This document shows positions 15,260 through 24,049 of a stretch of DNA of 45,662 nucleotides, in pieces. Origin of the DNA: an uncultured Muribaculaceae bacterium (lineage in GTDB: Bacteria > Bacteroidota > Bacteroidia > Bacteroidales > Muribaculaceae); contig CAKUKR010000009.1 in the NCBI GenBank assembly GCA_934663645.1, positions 1 to 45,662 on the forward strand. Direction: 5' to 3'. The translations under genes were made by a program, and so were the position numbers. How positions within the stretch are numbered: position 1 is the first letter of the stretch; each line of letters starts with the position of its first letter. The notes under the pieces are model-generated. The model was not told where the DNA came from, did not search any database, and saw nothing but the letters and a program-made list of their open reading frames with translations.

Positions 15260-16318
15260 TCAGAAGGCGTATTTCAGCCAGCTGAAGCGTTTGCGGCGTA
15301 CGAGCGTGAGAAGCAGCCACGTGGCAAACACGCAGCATGCGAGTGTGATGACGAAGACGGCGAGTCCGTAGATGTCGCCGCGATAGCCGTGAGTACGCAG
15401 CCAGTACCACAGAATGCGGGCCACTGTGGCATGGACGCAGTAGAATATAACGCTTGACTGCCGGAGCAGCAGCGACCGGCTGTACGAAAACGGGCGCAGG
15501 CTGCGCACCCACAGGAATATTGCGGGGCAAATAACGGCAAGGCTGAAGTATACGTCGCCGTCACGCACCCAATGCCGGCTGTTGACGAGAACGTGTTCCG
15601 CATACAGCATGGCTGCGCCCAGCACCACCACGGCTGCCCATACCTGCCATTTGCCGACTGCCTTCAAGCTGGCGAATACCATGCCGAGCCACACCCACAG
15701 CATGGCAGCGGGAAAGCTCCAGTACAGCTGCGTGCCCGGAAGTATGCCGGACAGCGACTGCACCCATTCGGGCATTGCGTTGTAATAGTTGGAGTCAAGG
15801 CAGCACAGGACAAACAAACACAGGCCGATTATGCCTAAAAGAGCCTTGAACCGGCACATCACGAACACGATGCAGACGCATATAACATTTGCCGTGATGA
15901 ACCAGGATGCAACGAATGTAGAGCCGAAGACGGCATCTCGCGCCATGGCTGCAACCCCGGTCAAAACCCCGTCATTGAAATACTCACGTATCCCTATTGT
16001 CGGGATGAGCAGAACTGCAAACCAGAACAGATACAGCATGCCGCTGCGCTTGACGAAATGCGCCAGCACGCCGCGAGCCTCTGCAGCATCTGTGCATTTG
16101 TTCACCTTGCGGAAGAAGAAAAAGGACGAGACCATGAAAAACAGCGGCACGGCAATGCGCACCCATGGTTTCATGATCCCCGGGAACAGCTGTGTATGCA
16201 ACGCTACGATAAGCAGCGCCAGCACAAATTTCAGCACGTCATATCGGCTGTCTGTCTTTTTCGCTGCACGTGTGGCATTGCAGTCTATGGCATCTGCGGC
16301 ATTCATATTGCGTATCAT
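15260..16318 (-). CDS. Acyltransferase-3 family membrane protein
   Basis: A 352-residue polytopic membrane protein with about ten hydrophobic segments. The N-terminal block DVLKFVLALLIVALHTQLFPG contains the His of the acyltransferase-3 (OafA/NodX-like) family, followed by RIAVPLFFMVSSFFFFRK, typical of this fold. Members O-acetylate or O-acylate cell-surface polysaccharides or lipids using acyl-CoA; the acceptor cannot be inferred here. It lies after the Sus operon terminator and before the 801-aa gene, with no clear promoter. Starts at 16318 (MIRNMNAAD) or four codons later are both possible. Confidence 0.85.
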   Translation of the reverse strand: MIRNMNAADAIDCNATRAAKKTDSRYDVLKFVLALLIVALHTQLFPGIMKPWVRIAVPLFFMVSSFFFFRKVNKCTDAAEARGVLAHFVKRSGMLYLFWFAVLLIPTIGIREYFNDGVLTGVAAMARDAVFGSTFVASWFITANVICVCIVFVMCRFKALLGIIGLCLFVLCCLDSNYYNAMPEWVQSLSGILPGTQLYWSFPAAMLWVWLGMVFASLKAVGKWQVWAAVVVLGAAMLYAEHVLVNSRHWVRDGDVYFSLAVICPAIFLWVRSLRPFSYSRSLLLRQSSVIFYCVHATVARILWYWLRTHGYRGDIYGLAVFVITLACCVFATWLLLTLVRRKRFSWLKYAF

Positions 16319-16375
16319 ATATTCGTTACGATGTCAACGCCGAAAGGCAGGGTTTATTGCAGCTGTGGTAAACAA

Positions 16376-16409
16376 GAGGCAGACCCGGCGCGGATGCGGG
16401 GTCTGCCTC
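16376..16409 (-). terminator. Terminator of the SusCDEF-like operon
   Basis: Strong hairpin: GAGGCAGACCC (16376-16386) pairs with GGGTCTGCCTC (16399-16409), with GC-rich inner sequence. On the minus strand it is followed by TTGTTT. It lies 40 bp after the stop of the SusF-like gene. Confidence 0.8.
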
Positions 16410-16448
16410 GTTGGGTGTCAGCGGCTGTTTGCCGCTATGTGTGGGTTG

Positions 16449-17834
16449 TTATTTCTTCTCGATGGTGCAGCTGTAGGGCAGTGTGCCGAGGTTGAGCGTA
16501 ACCTGGTATGTGCCGGCTGCGTCAAACGAGAGGTTGTCGCCGTTGGGCTGCAGGTCTGTGACGCTGCCGCCGAGGTTGATGTCCCAAGCGTTGTTCATGC
16601 GGAACTTCCACTCCGCAGGCTCTTCGACAGTGACTGTGCCTGTCCATGTGCGGAAATCCTGCGAGGGCACCATTTCCACGTCGCCGCCCCATTCGTTGAA
16701 GCCGCCGATCATGCCGACTGCGGAGATAAGGGTCTTGGTGAAGGTGAGCTCGTCAAGGCGGGCAGTCACCCAATAGAGGCCGTCCTGGTCAACTGTGATG
16801 TTCGGGCCGTCCTGTGTGAGCGATACGCCGTCGGGAGTACCCCAGTTGAGGGGATTCCAGTCAGCCTGGCCAGTGAGCTTGAACTCCTGCTGCACGTATA
16901 CGAAGCCCTGATAGTTGATGTAGTCGTTGGTGTAGAGAAGCATGTTGTTCTCAAATCCCCAATTGTTGGCGGGTCCCGGAGTGTACATGTAGTCAAATGC
17001 GTAAGAGAACTTGTATGTGAGGTCGAGCATGTTGACTTCAATCTTGATCTTGCCGGCCATGTTGACCTTGCCGTTTGCGCCGTCCTGCATCAGGTTGCCC
17101 TCCGCGTCGGTGGGCTCGCCGGTTTCGCTCACGCCGAAGTGTGTGGAGTGCGAGGTGTAAGCAGATTCAGGGACGATGCACCATTCCAGCCCGGCAGCGA
17201 GCTGTTCGGGAGTCACCTCAAAGAGGAGTGAGAATGTCGGGTCGTCATACTGGTGGCGTGTGCTGTGTGTCAGCGCGGTGTAAGTGGAGTTGCCGTTCTC
17301 TGTCAGGCAGAGGTAATACAGATGCTCCACGGGGAGGTTGAGGTCGTAGGGAGTTACGTTGAGCTTCTTGGCAGCATAGTAGAAGTCTGCGCCGCCCATG
17401 CGCACGTGTTCGCTGTCAGAGTCGGCGAAAACGGCGAAACGAATCCAGTTCTCGCGGGTTGTCGGGGCTTTGCCCAGCATGTCCTTGAAAGCTTTGTCCC
17501 AGTCGTTAGCCTTGACCTTGCCGTCAGTGACGGTAAGTGTTGAGTATGCAGAGAAGTCCTCTGAGGGGGACACCTGCAGCTCGAAAGCAATTGCAGCGTC
17601 TTGGGGCAGATCCTTGGCCTCGACGAGCTTGATGACATCGATGTCCTTGTTCTCGTAGTCCGGGAGGTTGAGCGCGTCGCCCTTGAGGTCGTCGCCGAAT
17701 TCGACAGTAATGCCGTTGGCCGACATTATGGCGAGCTGCGGGTTCTCCTGCATTATTCCCAGGTCGCTCTTGTCGTCGCACGAGGCGAGACCCAGTATGA
17801 GAGCCGCAGACAGGAGTATGTTGGTTGTTTTCAT
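16449..17834 (-). CDS. SusF/SusE-like outer-membrane lipoprotein
   Basis: A 461-residue lipoprotein. The start at 17834 (MKTTNILLSAALILGLASC) gives a signal peptide with a lipobox whose Cys becomes lipidated. A SusE-like N-terminal beta domain is followed by tandem carbohydrate-binding-like modules. Aromatic-rich segments such as GPANNWGFENNMLLY, VQQEFKLTGQADWNPLNWG and MIGGFNEWGGDVEM recall the starch-binding modules of SusE/SusF. It is expected on the cell surface beside the SusC-SusD complex, holding glycan. It is the last gene of the operon, 81 bp after the SusE-like gene. Glucan as ligand is plausible from family resemblance but unproven. Confidence 0.85.
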   Translation of the reverse strand: MKTTNILLSAALILGLASCDDKSDLGIMQENPQLAIMSANGITVEFGDDLKGDALNLPDYENKDIDVIKLVEAKDLPQDAAIAFELQVSPSEDFSAYSTLTVTDGKVKANDWDKAFKDMLGKAPTTRENWIRFAVFADSDSEHVRMGGADFYYAAKKLNVTPYDLNLPVEHLYYLCLTENGNSTYTALTHSTRHQYDDPTFSLLFEVTPEQLAAGLEWCIVPESAYTSHSTHFGVSETGEPTDAEGNLMQDGANGKVNMAGKIKIEVNMLDLTYKFSYAFDYMYTPGPANNWGFENNMLLYTNDYINYQGFVYVQQEFKLTGQADWNPLNWGTPDGVSLTQDGPNITVDQDGLYWVTARLDELTFTKTLISAVGMIGGFNEWGGDVEMVPSQDFRTWTGTVTVEEPAEWKFRMNNAWDINLGGSVTDLQPNGDNLSFDAAGTYQVTLNLGTLPYSCTIEKK

Positions 17835-17855
17835 TTTGAAATCTTTTTTGTTAGC

Positions 17856-17892
17856 GGCAGTGCGGGGAAGCAGCGGGCGTCCCCGCACTGCC
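17856..17892 (-). promoter_or_regulatory. Hairpin between the SusE-like and SusF-like genes
   Basis: A 13-bp perfect inverted repeat: GGCAGTGCGGGGA (17856-17868) with TCCCCGCACTGCC (17880-17892), 11-nt loop. On the minus strand it is followed by GCTAACAAAAAAG, not T's, so it is not a standard terminator. It may protect the upstream mRNA end or tune SusF-like expression. Confidence 0.55.
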
Positions 17893-17915
17893 TGATGAAA
17901 CGTCTGTACTATGAA

Positions 17916-18764
17916 TTAGAGGGCACGGAATACGACAGTCTTGTTCTGGAGGTTGACAGTCATTTCGACATCGCCGCCGCCCCATGACGTACATTCCCAA
18001 GAGCCCTTGCCGGCAGACTTGGTAGAGGGGTCATAGCAGCACTCGCCGGCATATTCGCCGTCGGTGAAAGAGATGCCTACGGGGCTGTCAGTATCCTGCG
18101 CGCCGATAGAGTAATAGTCCCAGTCGCCCAGCTCGTCATAGAAGCGGAACTGGAACTGTCCGGCCTCGATAGTGTAAGTGCCCTTGTAGACCTTTGAGCC
18201 GATTTCTGTCTCGTATAGAGGCATCGTGGTGGCGTTGATGTCCCAGCCGGAGGGCTGTCCGATGAGGTAGATGGCATCGGGTAGCTTGACGGCGAAATAT
18301 ACCTTGACCTGCTCGAGCTTGACAGCGTTGGAAGCGATAGTGTACTTGTCGCTTGCGTTCGGCACAGACGAGATGCAGCGTACCCATACAGGCACGGACT
18401 GCTCAGCCTGAGAAGCCTCAGTCCACTCGTAGAGTGAGCATACAGCCATTGCGAAAGGTTCTGCGGGGATTACCATGTCTGCCTTGGTTGTAGTGTAGTC
18501 CACTGTCTGGTACTCGGCGAAATCCTCCGTCTTTGACACCTGCAGCTGGTAGGTGGGTGTCGTGGCGAGGCCGTAGTTGGCCTGTGAGCAGGTGAAGCGG
18601 ATGAAGCCGTTCTGCTCCACCAGGATGAGCTGGTCAGCATACGCCGGGCGGTTCAGTACAAACTCGGTGGGATATTCCAGCCGCGGCTGGGTATCCTCTT
18701 TACAGCTGGTGAACGTCATCGTGAGCATCACCAACAGAGCTGCAAGAATTGATATCTTTTTCAT
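17916..18764 (-). CDS. SusE-like outer-membrane lipoprotein
   Basis: A 282-residue lipoprotein with signal peptide and lipobox (LVMLTMTFTSC). The N-terminal domain (YPTEFVLNRPAYADQLILV...YQLQVSKTEDFAEYQTVD) is the SusE family's Ig-like fold. A carbohydrate-binding-like module follows (DAIYLIGQPSGWDINATTMPLYET, FRFYDELGDWDYYSIG). It has one such module where classical SusE/SusF have two or three, so it is short for the family. It is 26 bp after the SusD gene, third in the operon. Role: surface glycan binding. Confidence 0.88.
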   Translation of the reverse strand: MKKISILAALLVMLTMTFTSCKEDTQPRLEYPTEFVLNRPAYADQLILVEQNGFIRFTCSQANYGLATTPTYQLQVSKTEDFAEYQTVDYTTTKADMVIPAEPFAMAVCSLYEWTEASQAEQSVPVWVRCISSVPNASDKYTIASNAVKLEQVKVYFAVKLPDAIYLIGQPSGWDINATTMPLYETEIGSKVYKGTYTIEAGQFQFRFYDELGDWDYYSIGAQDTDSPVGISFTDGEYAGECCYDPSTKSAGKGSWECTSWGGGDVEMTVNLQNKTVVFRAL

Positions 18765-18790
18765 GAGTGAAAATGCTGTGTTGAGGGTTA

Positions 18791-20536
18791 TTAGTTGGTG
18801 TAGCCGTCGTTCTGTATGTACGGGGAGTCATACGAAGCGATGACGTTGGTCGGGATTGGGAACAGGTTGTAGCGCTGGTCGATGTATGTGCCGTTAGGCT
18901 GGCCGCCCTTCCAGTTCCATACGTATGCGTTGCCGGCAAACTTGCCGAAGCGGACGAGGTCTGTACGGCGGACGTTCTCATAATACAGCTCACGGGCACG
19001 CTCGTCGAGGAGGTTGTCGAGTGTCAGCTCTGCCATGTTCCATGTGGGGACGCCCGCGCGAGAGCGGAGATAGTTGACATACTTGACAGCGTCAGCCAGG
19101 TTGCCGGCGCCTCGGAGGGCGCACTCGGCTGCTGCGAGGTAAACCTCTGCAAGGCGGATGACGGGGTAGTCGGTGTCAACAAATGAGTTGCAGGCAGGGT
19201 TGGGCAGGCCGATGCGTGTCAGGCCTGTAGCCTCGTCTGTATATACGGGCATTGTGCCGTCGGGGTTGCACTCCACATTCGTGAACTTGATGGGGAGGTA
19301 GCCGTCCTGCAGCTTGTCGTACGTGTCGTTGGTGATGTTCCAGCCGGCTTTTTCAGTCATCCAGAGGAGAGTACGCTTGTCTGCGCTCACGCCGTTGACG
19401 AAATTAAATTTCTCGCTGAACTGCTGGCGGGCGTGCATACAGCCCCAGCCGGTGTTGAGACCGTACCATGAGGGGTTGCAGAAGCCGTCCGCCATGGAGG
19501 TGCCTGAACCTGCGAATACCGTAGCCAAGCAGAGGAAGTCGGAACCGCCGTAAGACTCGGTGTTTACATACTCGTATGGAGTGTTCCAGAGTATCTCGTT
19601 CTGAGCGGAGAGCGCGCCTGGTGCACCAGCCACGAATATGTGGTTGTTCTTGCAGAAGAGCGAGAGGTAGTCAGTGGCGAGGCCGGAATTTTCGAAGCCG
19701 CCGCCCTGATGGCGGTTGATGATGTTCTGCGCGTGCTGCCAGCACTTGTCGTAGGCCTGTGTGCGGCCGTCGGTGAACACCTCTGCGTTGAGGTAGAAGC
19801 GGACGAGGAGAGCCTCGACAGCATCCTTGCCGATACGCCCGTAGACGGGGGTAGCGTCAGAGAAGTTGGCCAGCACGTCCTCGAGGTCGGCAACGACCTT
19901 GTCATAGAGCGCTGCGCGGCTCTCCGCCTGTTTCGGCTCAACGCCGTATTCCTCATCATCCCATGCCACGACGGCACGCCCGAAGAAGTCAATCACATTG
20001 TAGTATGACATGTCACGCAGGGCGCGTGCCTCAAGCACCATCTGGTCAAACTCCTTCTTTTGCTGGTCGGTGAACGAGATGCCGTAGTCGCCGGCTTTGC
20101 GGACAGTGCGGATAAAGTCGTTGCAGACCGCGATGTGAGTATAGAGACGCGAGTAGATGAGGTCAACGACCGGGTTGCCGGCAGACCATGTGGTCTTCAC
20201 GAAGTCGGAGACGCCGGCATCTGAAGAGTAGATCCATGCGGTCTCGTCGGTAGTGAACTCATTTGCCATGAAGACGGCGCGGTTGTAGCAGGACATGCCG
20301 GCATCAGGCGATTCGATTTCGGAATTGCCCGAGCCTTTCTGGCCTGACACCGCCATGCCGGAGTAGCACTTGGCGAGGAAGCCTCCGAGATACGCCTCGG
20401 GGTCTTCTTTGAATGTATTGGGAGTGGTAGACTGCGGGTCCTGAGGCAGCTGGTCGAGGTCGTTGACGCAAGAAGTCAACCCTGCTGCCGCGAGGAGAGC
20501 GGCTCCCATCATCAGTTTGTTGATATATGATTTCAT
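18791..20536 (-). CDS. SusD-like glycan-binding outer-membrane lipoprotein
   Basis: A 581-residue RagB/SusD family lipoprotein. The start at 20536 (MKSYINKLMMG) is chosen because it begins a lipoprotein signal with lipobox LTSC; an upstream in-frame Met at 20767 would lie inside the SusC gene. The C-terminal SusD block is clear (YPVIRLAEVYLAAAECAL, YVNYLRSRAGVP, LLDERARELYYENVRRTDLVRFGKF, LFPIPTNVI). SusD caps the SusC barrel and delivers glycan to it. It is 32 bp after SusC. Substrate not predictable with confidence. Confidence 0.95.
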   Translation of the reverse strand: MKSYINKLMMGAALLAAAGLTSCVNDLDQLPQDPQSTTPNTFKEDPEAYLGGFLAKCYSGMAVSGQKGSGNSEIESPDAGMSCYNRAVFMANEFTTDETAWIYSSDAGVSDFVKTTWSAGNPVVDLIYSRLYTHIAVCNDFIRTVRKAGDYGISFTDQQKKEFDQMVLEARALRDMSYYNVIDFFGRAVVAWDDEEYGVEPKQAESRAALYDKVVADLEDVLANFSDATPVYGRIGKDAVEALLVRFYLNAEVFTDGRTQAYDKCWQHAQNIINRHQGGGFENSGLATDYLSLFCKNNHIFVAGAPGALSAQNEILWNTPYEYVNTESYGGSDFLCLATVFAGSGTSMADGFCNPSWYGLNTGWGCMHARQQFSEKFNFVNGVSADKRTLLWMTEKAGWNITNDTYDKLQDGYLPIKFTNVECNPDGTMPVYTDEATGLTRIGLPNPACNSFVDTDYPVIRLAEVYLAAAECALRGAGNLADAVKYVNYLRSRAGVPTWNMAELTLDNLLDERARELYYENVRRTDLVRFGKFAGNAYVWNWKGGQPNGTYIDQRYNLFPIPTNVIASYDSPYIQNDGYTN

Positions 20537-20568
20537 TGCTGAATATTTAAGTGTGGTACACAAACGAA

Positions 20569-23500
20569 TTAGAAAGTCACGATCAGGCCGAGAGTGTAGC
20601 TTGTGGGACGCGGGTATGTAGAGTTGTCCACGCCGCTGAACACTTCGGGGTCGATGCCCTTGTAGCGGGTTATCACGAAGGGGTTCTGGACAGCGCCGTA
20701 TACGCGGATGCGCAGGTTGTTGTCGAACAGGTTGTTCCAGGTGTAACCGAGCGTGATGTTGTCGCAACGCACGAACCCGGCGTTCTCGAGGTAGTAGTCA
20801 GAGAGGTACTGCTGGTTCTCGAAGTATACGCCGTCGTTGTGGACGAGGTTGCGGAGGGTAGAGTTGCCGTAAGTGTTGCTGATGAATGTACGTTTAGCAC
20901 GCACGTTGTTGTATACGTAGTTGCCGATGTTGGCGCGGAGTGAGAAGCCGAAGTCCCAGTTCTTCCAGGAGAAGGTGTTGTTCCAAGACATAGTCACCTT
21001 CGGGTCTTTGGAGTGCTTGATGACACGGTCTTCGTTGTTGATTTCGCCGTCGCCGTTCTGGTCAACGTATGCGCCCTCGATAGGCTTGCCCATTTCGTCG
21101 TAAACCTGCTCATAGAGGTAGAACGAGTTGGCGGGCTTGCCGACGGTGTGCACCTGGCACTTCATGCCGGTAGAACCCATGCCGGAGTCGCCCACTTCCA
21201 TGATCTGGCCGTTGACGAGGTCTGTAATCTTGTTCTTGTTCCAAGCGATGTTGTAAGTGGTAGACCATGTGAAGTCGTCAGTCATGATAGGCTTGGCGCC
21301 GATAGTGGCTTCGAGACCCATGTTGCGGAGCTTGCCGATGTTCTTGGTCAGCACGTTGGTGGTGGCAGCGCCCGGAGAAACGGTCACGCGGGCGAGCAGG
21401 TCCTTGGAGTCACGCAGGTACCAGTCGAGGGCGACTGTCAAGCGGTTGTTCCACCATGCCATGTCGAGACCGACGTTCCATGTAGTGGTAGTCTCCCACT
21501 TCAGGTCAGGGTTGTAGCCGTTGGGGTAGTATGTTATGCCGTACTGTGCGCCGTTCTGTCCGTTCCATACGTTGGGATAGTATGAACCCGGCTCAGAAGC
21601 CTGGAATGTAGGCATGTAGTCGAACAGGCCGCCTACTGCCTGCTGTCCGGTCTGGCCCCAGCCGAGGCGGAGCTTGAACTCGTTCATGTTGTTGCGGGCA
21701 TTCTCCATGAAGGGCATATTGAGAATCTTCCAGCCCAGAGCCAACGAGGGGAAGAGACCCCAGCGGTTGTCCTTGGAGAAGCGTGAAGTGCCGTCGTCAC
21801 GCAGGGTGAATGTCAACAGGTATGTGTCCTTGAACGAATAGTTGAAACGCCCGAAGAACGAAACGAGCTGAAGCACGCCGTTGTTCCAGAAGTATTCGGG
21901 GTTGTCGTTGAAGCGGCGGCCTACGCGGTCAACGGTAGTCTCGTCAACGAGGAGCTTGCCGTCGTCAGTCACGATGAAGCCCGGAGTGGTGTATACGCTG
22001 GCGTTGTTGCGTCCGTGAGAGTCGAAACGCTGCCATGAGTAACCAGCCATGATGTCAAAGCTGGACTGGATAGCGTCTACGTCTTTCTTGTAGTTGAGGT
22101 AGAAGTCGAGGAGGGTGTTGCGGCGCAGCTCATAGCTGTAGTAGTACATGCCGGCACCGTCGTTGTTGTATGAGTTCCAAGTCGAGGGGGCGTTGGCGGG
22201 GTTGTCGATGCGGTTCTCGCCCTTGCTGACATCGTAGCCCAGGTTGAGGTTGGCGTGGAGGTCAGGGAGGAAATGGAATGCGTAGTCTATCTGCAGGTTG
22301 CCGTTTGAGCGGTATACCGTACCGATGTTGTCCTTGTCAGTAGCAGCAGCCACGGGGTTGAGAGTGCCCTGCGTGTTCCACTTGTAGCCCAGCAGCCAGC
22401 TGTTGTAGCCGTTGTAAAGGTAGGGATAGCTCTCCAGGCCGGAGCTGATGTTGCTGTATATGGGCTGTGTCGGGTCTGCATCAACGGCCAGACCGGTGCA
22501 GTCCTCGTTGGTGAACTGGTTGCGGATGTAGTAACCATTGGCGTTGGCGTATACCTTGAGGAGGCCGCCGAAGAACTCTGGGGTCAGGTTGAAGCCGGCA
22601 GTGACACGCTGCATACGCGAGTCCTTGAGGATACCGTTGTTGTCAGTGTATGAACCGCTGATACGGTACGGCAGGAAGCCGGCTGTGCCGCCCACGCTGA
22701 GGTTGTACTCGTGGCTCACTGATGTGCGGAGCACCTCTTTCTGCCAGTCAGTGTCGCCGTTGCCGAGAGCCTTGGCAGCTGCGCTGTCCTCGCCCCAACG
22801 CTCGCGGATGATGCTTGCGAACTCTGATGCGTTGAGCACGTCCCAGGTCTTGCGGGCGTTGTTGACGGTCACGTTGGCAGAGAAGTTGATCTGCGGGCGG
22901 CCGCTCTTGCCCTTCTTGGTAGTGATGATGATGACACCGTTTGATGCGCGGCTACCGTAGATGGCGGTTGCGGAAGCGTCCTTCAGGATAGTCATCGATT
23001 CGATGTTGTCCGGGGCAATCATGGCAAGTGGGTTTGCCATGCCGTTCACGGTTTCATTGGTCAAAGGCACGCCGTTGAGGACGATGAGCGGGTCGTTGGA
23101 GGCGTTTAGCGATGCGCCGCCGCGGATACGTATCGTCGCGCCGCCCTCGGGGCTGCCGCCTGTAGCGGTGACTACCACGCCGGGGCTTGCTCCTGTCAGC
23201 AGGTCTTGTGCCGATGTCGAGATGTTGGCGTCGATTTCGTCAGGCGTAACGAGCGCAACCGAGCCGGTAGCGTCCTGCTTCTTGACCGAGCCGTAACCGA
23301 TCACCACCACGTCGTCGAGCATGTTGTCGTTCTCGGAGAGGACTACATTGATAAATGAGCGTCCGCCAACAGGCACGTCCTGCGAGGCGAAGCCGACATA
23401 ACTGATTGTCAGCGTCGCGTTGGCGCTGACGGACAGCTCGAAGTTGCCGTCGAAGTCTGTCGCCGTGCCATTGGTGGTGCCTTTTTCCATAATGGACGCG

Positions 23501-23640
23501 CCGATCAACACTTCGCCCGTCTCATCGACCACGTTGCCGCGGACGGTGACTTTTTGAGCTAATGCGGGAAGCATGGCGGCCAGCAGCACTACTGCCGTGA
23601 CCCACAGCTTCCGATTCAGATGAAAACGTAAGTCTTTCAT
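20569..23640 (-). CDS. SusC-like TonB-dependent outer-membrane transporter
   Basis: A 1023-residue SusC/RagA family transporter. Signal peptide ~1-28; carboxypeptidase-regulatory-like domain ~30-110 (VRGNVVDETGEVLIGASIMEKGT). Then the plug with the family marker DDVVVIGYGSVKKQDATGS, IRIRGGASLNASNDPLIVLNG and GSRASNGVIIITTKKG, then the beta barrel ending in LGLIVTF with a C-terminal Phe. There is no N-terminal STN domain, so it is not the FecA-type that signals to an anti-sigma factor. It imports oligosaccharides through SusD using TonB energy; an ExbB-ExbD-TonB set is at 39852-41835. First gene of the operon. Confidence 0.96.
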   Translation of the reverse strand: MKDLRFHLNRKLWVTAVVLLAAMLPALAQKVTVRGNVVDETGEVLIGASIMEKGTTNGTATDFDGNFELSVSANATLTISYVGFASQDVPVGGRSFINVVLSENDNMLDDVVVIGYGSVKKQDATGSVALVTPDEIDANISTSAQDLLTGASPGVVVTATGGSPEGGATIRIRGGASLNASNDPLIVLNGVPLTNETVNGMANPLAMIAPDNIESMTILKDASATAIYGSRASNGVIIITTKKGKSGRPQINFSANVTVNNARKTWDVLNASEFASIIRERWGEDSAAAKALGNGDTDWQKEVLRTSVSHEYNLSVGGTAGFLPYRISGSYTDNNGILKDSRMQRVTAGFNLTPEFFGGLLKVYANANGYYIRNQFTNEDCTGLAVDADPTQPIYSNISSGLESYPYLYNGYNSWLLGYKWNTQGTLNPVAAATDKDNIGTVYRSNGNLQIDYAFHFLPDLHANLNLGYDVSKGENRIDNPANAPSTWNSYNNDGAGMYYYSYELRRNTLLDFYLNYKKDVDAIQSSFDIMAGYSWQRFDSHGRNNASVYTTPGFIVTDDGKLLVDETTVDRVGRRFNDNPEYFWNNGVLQLVSFFGRFNYSFKDTYLLTFTLRDDGTSRFSKDNRWGLFPSLALGWKILNMPFMENARNNMNEFKLRLGWGQTGQQAVGGLFDYMPTFQASEPGSYYPNVWNGQNGAQYGITYYPNGYNPDLKWETTTTWNVGLDMAWWNNRLTVALDWYLRDSKDLLARVTVSPGAATTNVLTKNIGKLRNMGLEATIGAKPIMTDDFTWSTTYNIAWNKNKITDLVNGQIMEVGDSGMGSTGMKCQVHTVGKPANSFYLYEQVYDEMGKPIEGAYVDQNGDGEINNEDRVIKHSKDPKVTMSWNNTFSWKNWDFGFSLRANIGNYVYNNVRAKRTFISNTYGNSTLRNLVHNDGVYFENQQYLSDYYLENAGFVRCDNITLGYTWNNLFDNNLRIRVYGAVQNPFVITRYKGIDPEVFSGVDNSTYPRPTSYTLGLIVTF

Positions 23641-24049
23641 GCAAGAATTAGTTTAGTTCTACATTAGGGTTATTTTATTGTTTTATTTTCTCTTTCGTCT
23701 ATTTAGTCAACCTGTATCCCCTTGTGCCTCACCCAAAAGCGGACTTCCGGGAACGCCGAATATGAACGTGCAATGCCTCCCGGCAATCGCCGCACACACT
23801 CTGTGGCCAAATATTGTGGCAAAAATACTAATTAATCGGCAATTATGCCCATGCTAAAACTGGGCAAATGTCGTTAATTAACATATTTAACAATAGTTTT
23901 GCGCCTATTCCTGTGATAAAATGCCAGTTGCACATTACTGCATCAAGAGTGCAATGCCGGCGAGGCGCACACGCTGTTTGCCGGCAGCTTACTCGGTACG
24001 TCTATGTGCGCTGCCTCGCTTGCAAATAGGCACTTGCGGCTATGCTCCC
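23641..24049. other. Gene-free stretch upstream of the SusC-like gene
   Basis: This 409-bp gap lies between the permease stop and the susC-like start, both on the minus strand. It is AT-rich near SusC and holds one minus-10-like element (23820-23827). A loose inverted repeat (GCGAGGCGCACA at 23960 and TGTGCGCTGCCTCGC at 24005) may be a weak terminator for the permease gene. I see no coding sequence and no regulator gene. Confidence 0.5.
23820..23827 (-). promoter_or_regulatory. Possible promoter element of the Sus operon
   Basis: TATTTTTG on the minus strand matches TAnnTTTG, about 180 bp before the SusC start, but no TTTG lies at the expected distance. Weak. Confidence 0.3.

Noticed and set aside
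15789..17231. 480-codon plus-strand open frame
   Set aside because: Antisense to the acyltransferase and SusF-like genes and runs across the operon terminator.
23960..24019. Loose inverted repeat after the permease gene
   Set aside because: Arms need a 3-base bulge and the loop is long; no T-tract, so I do not call it a terminator.
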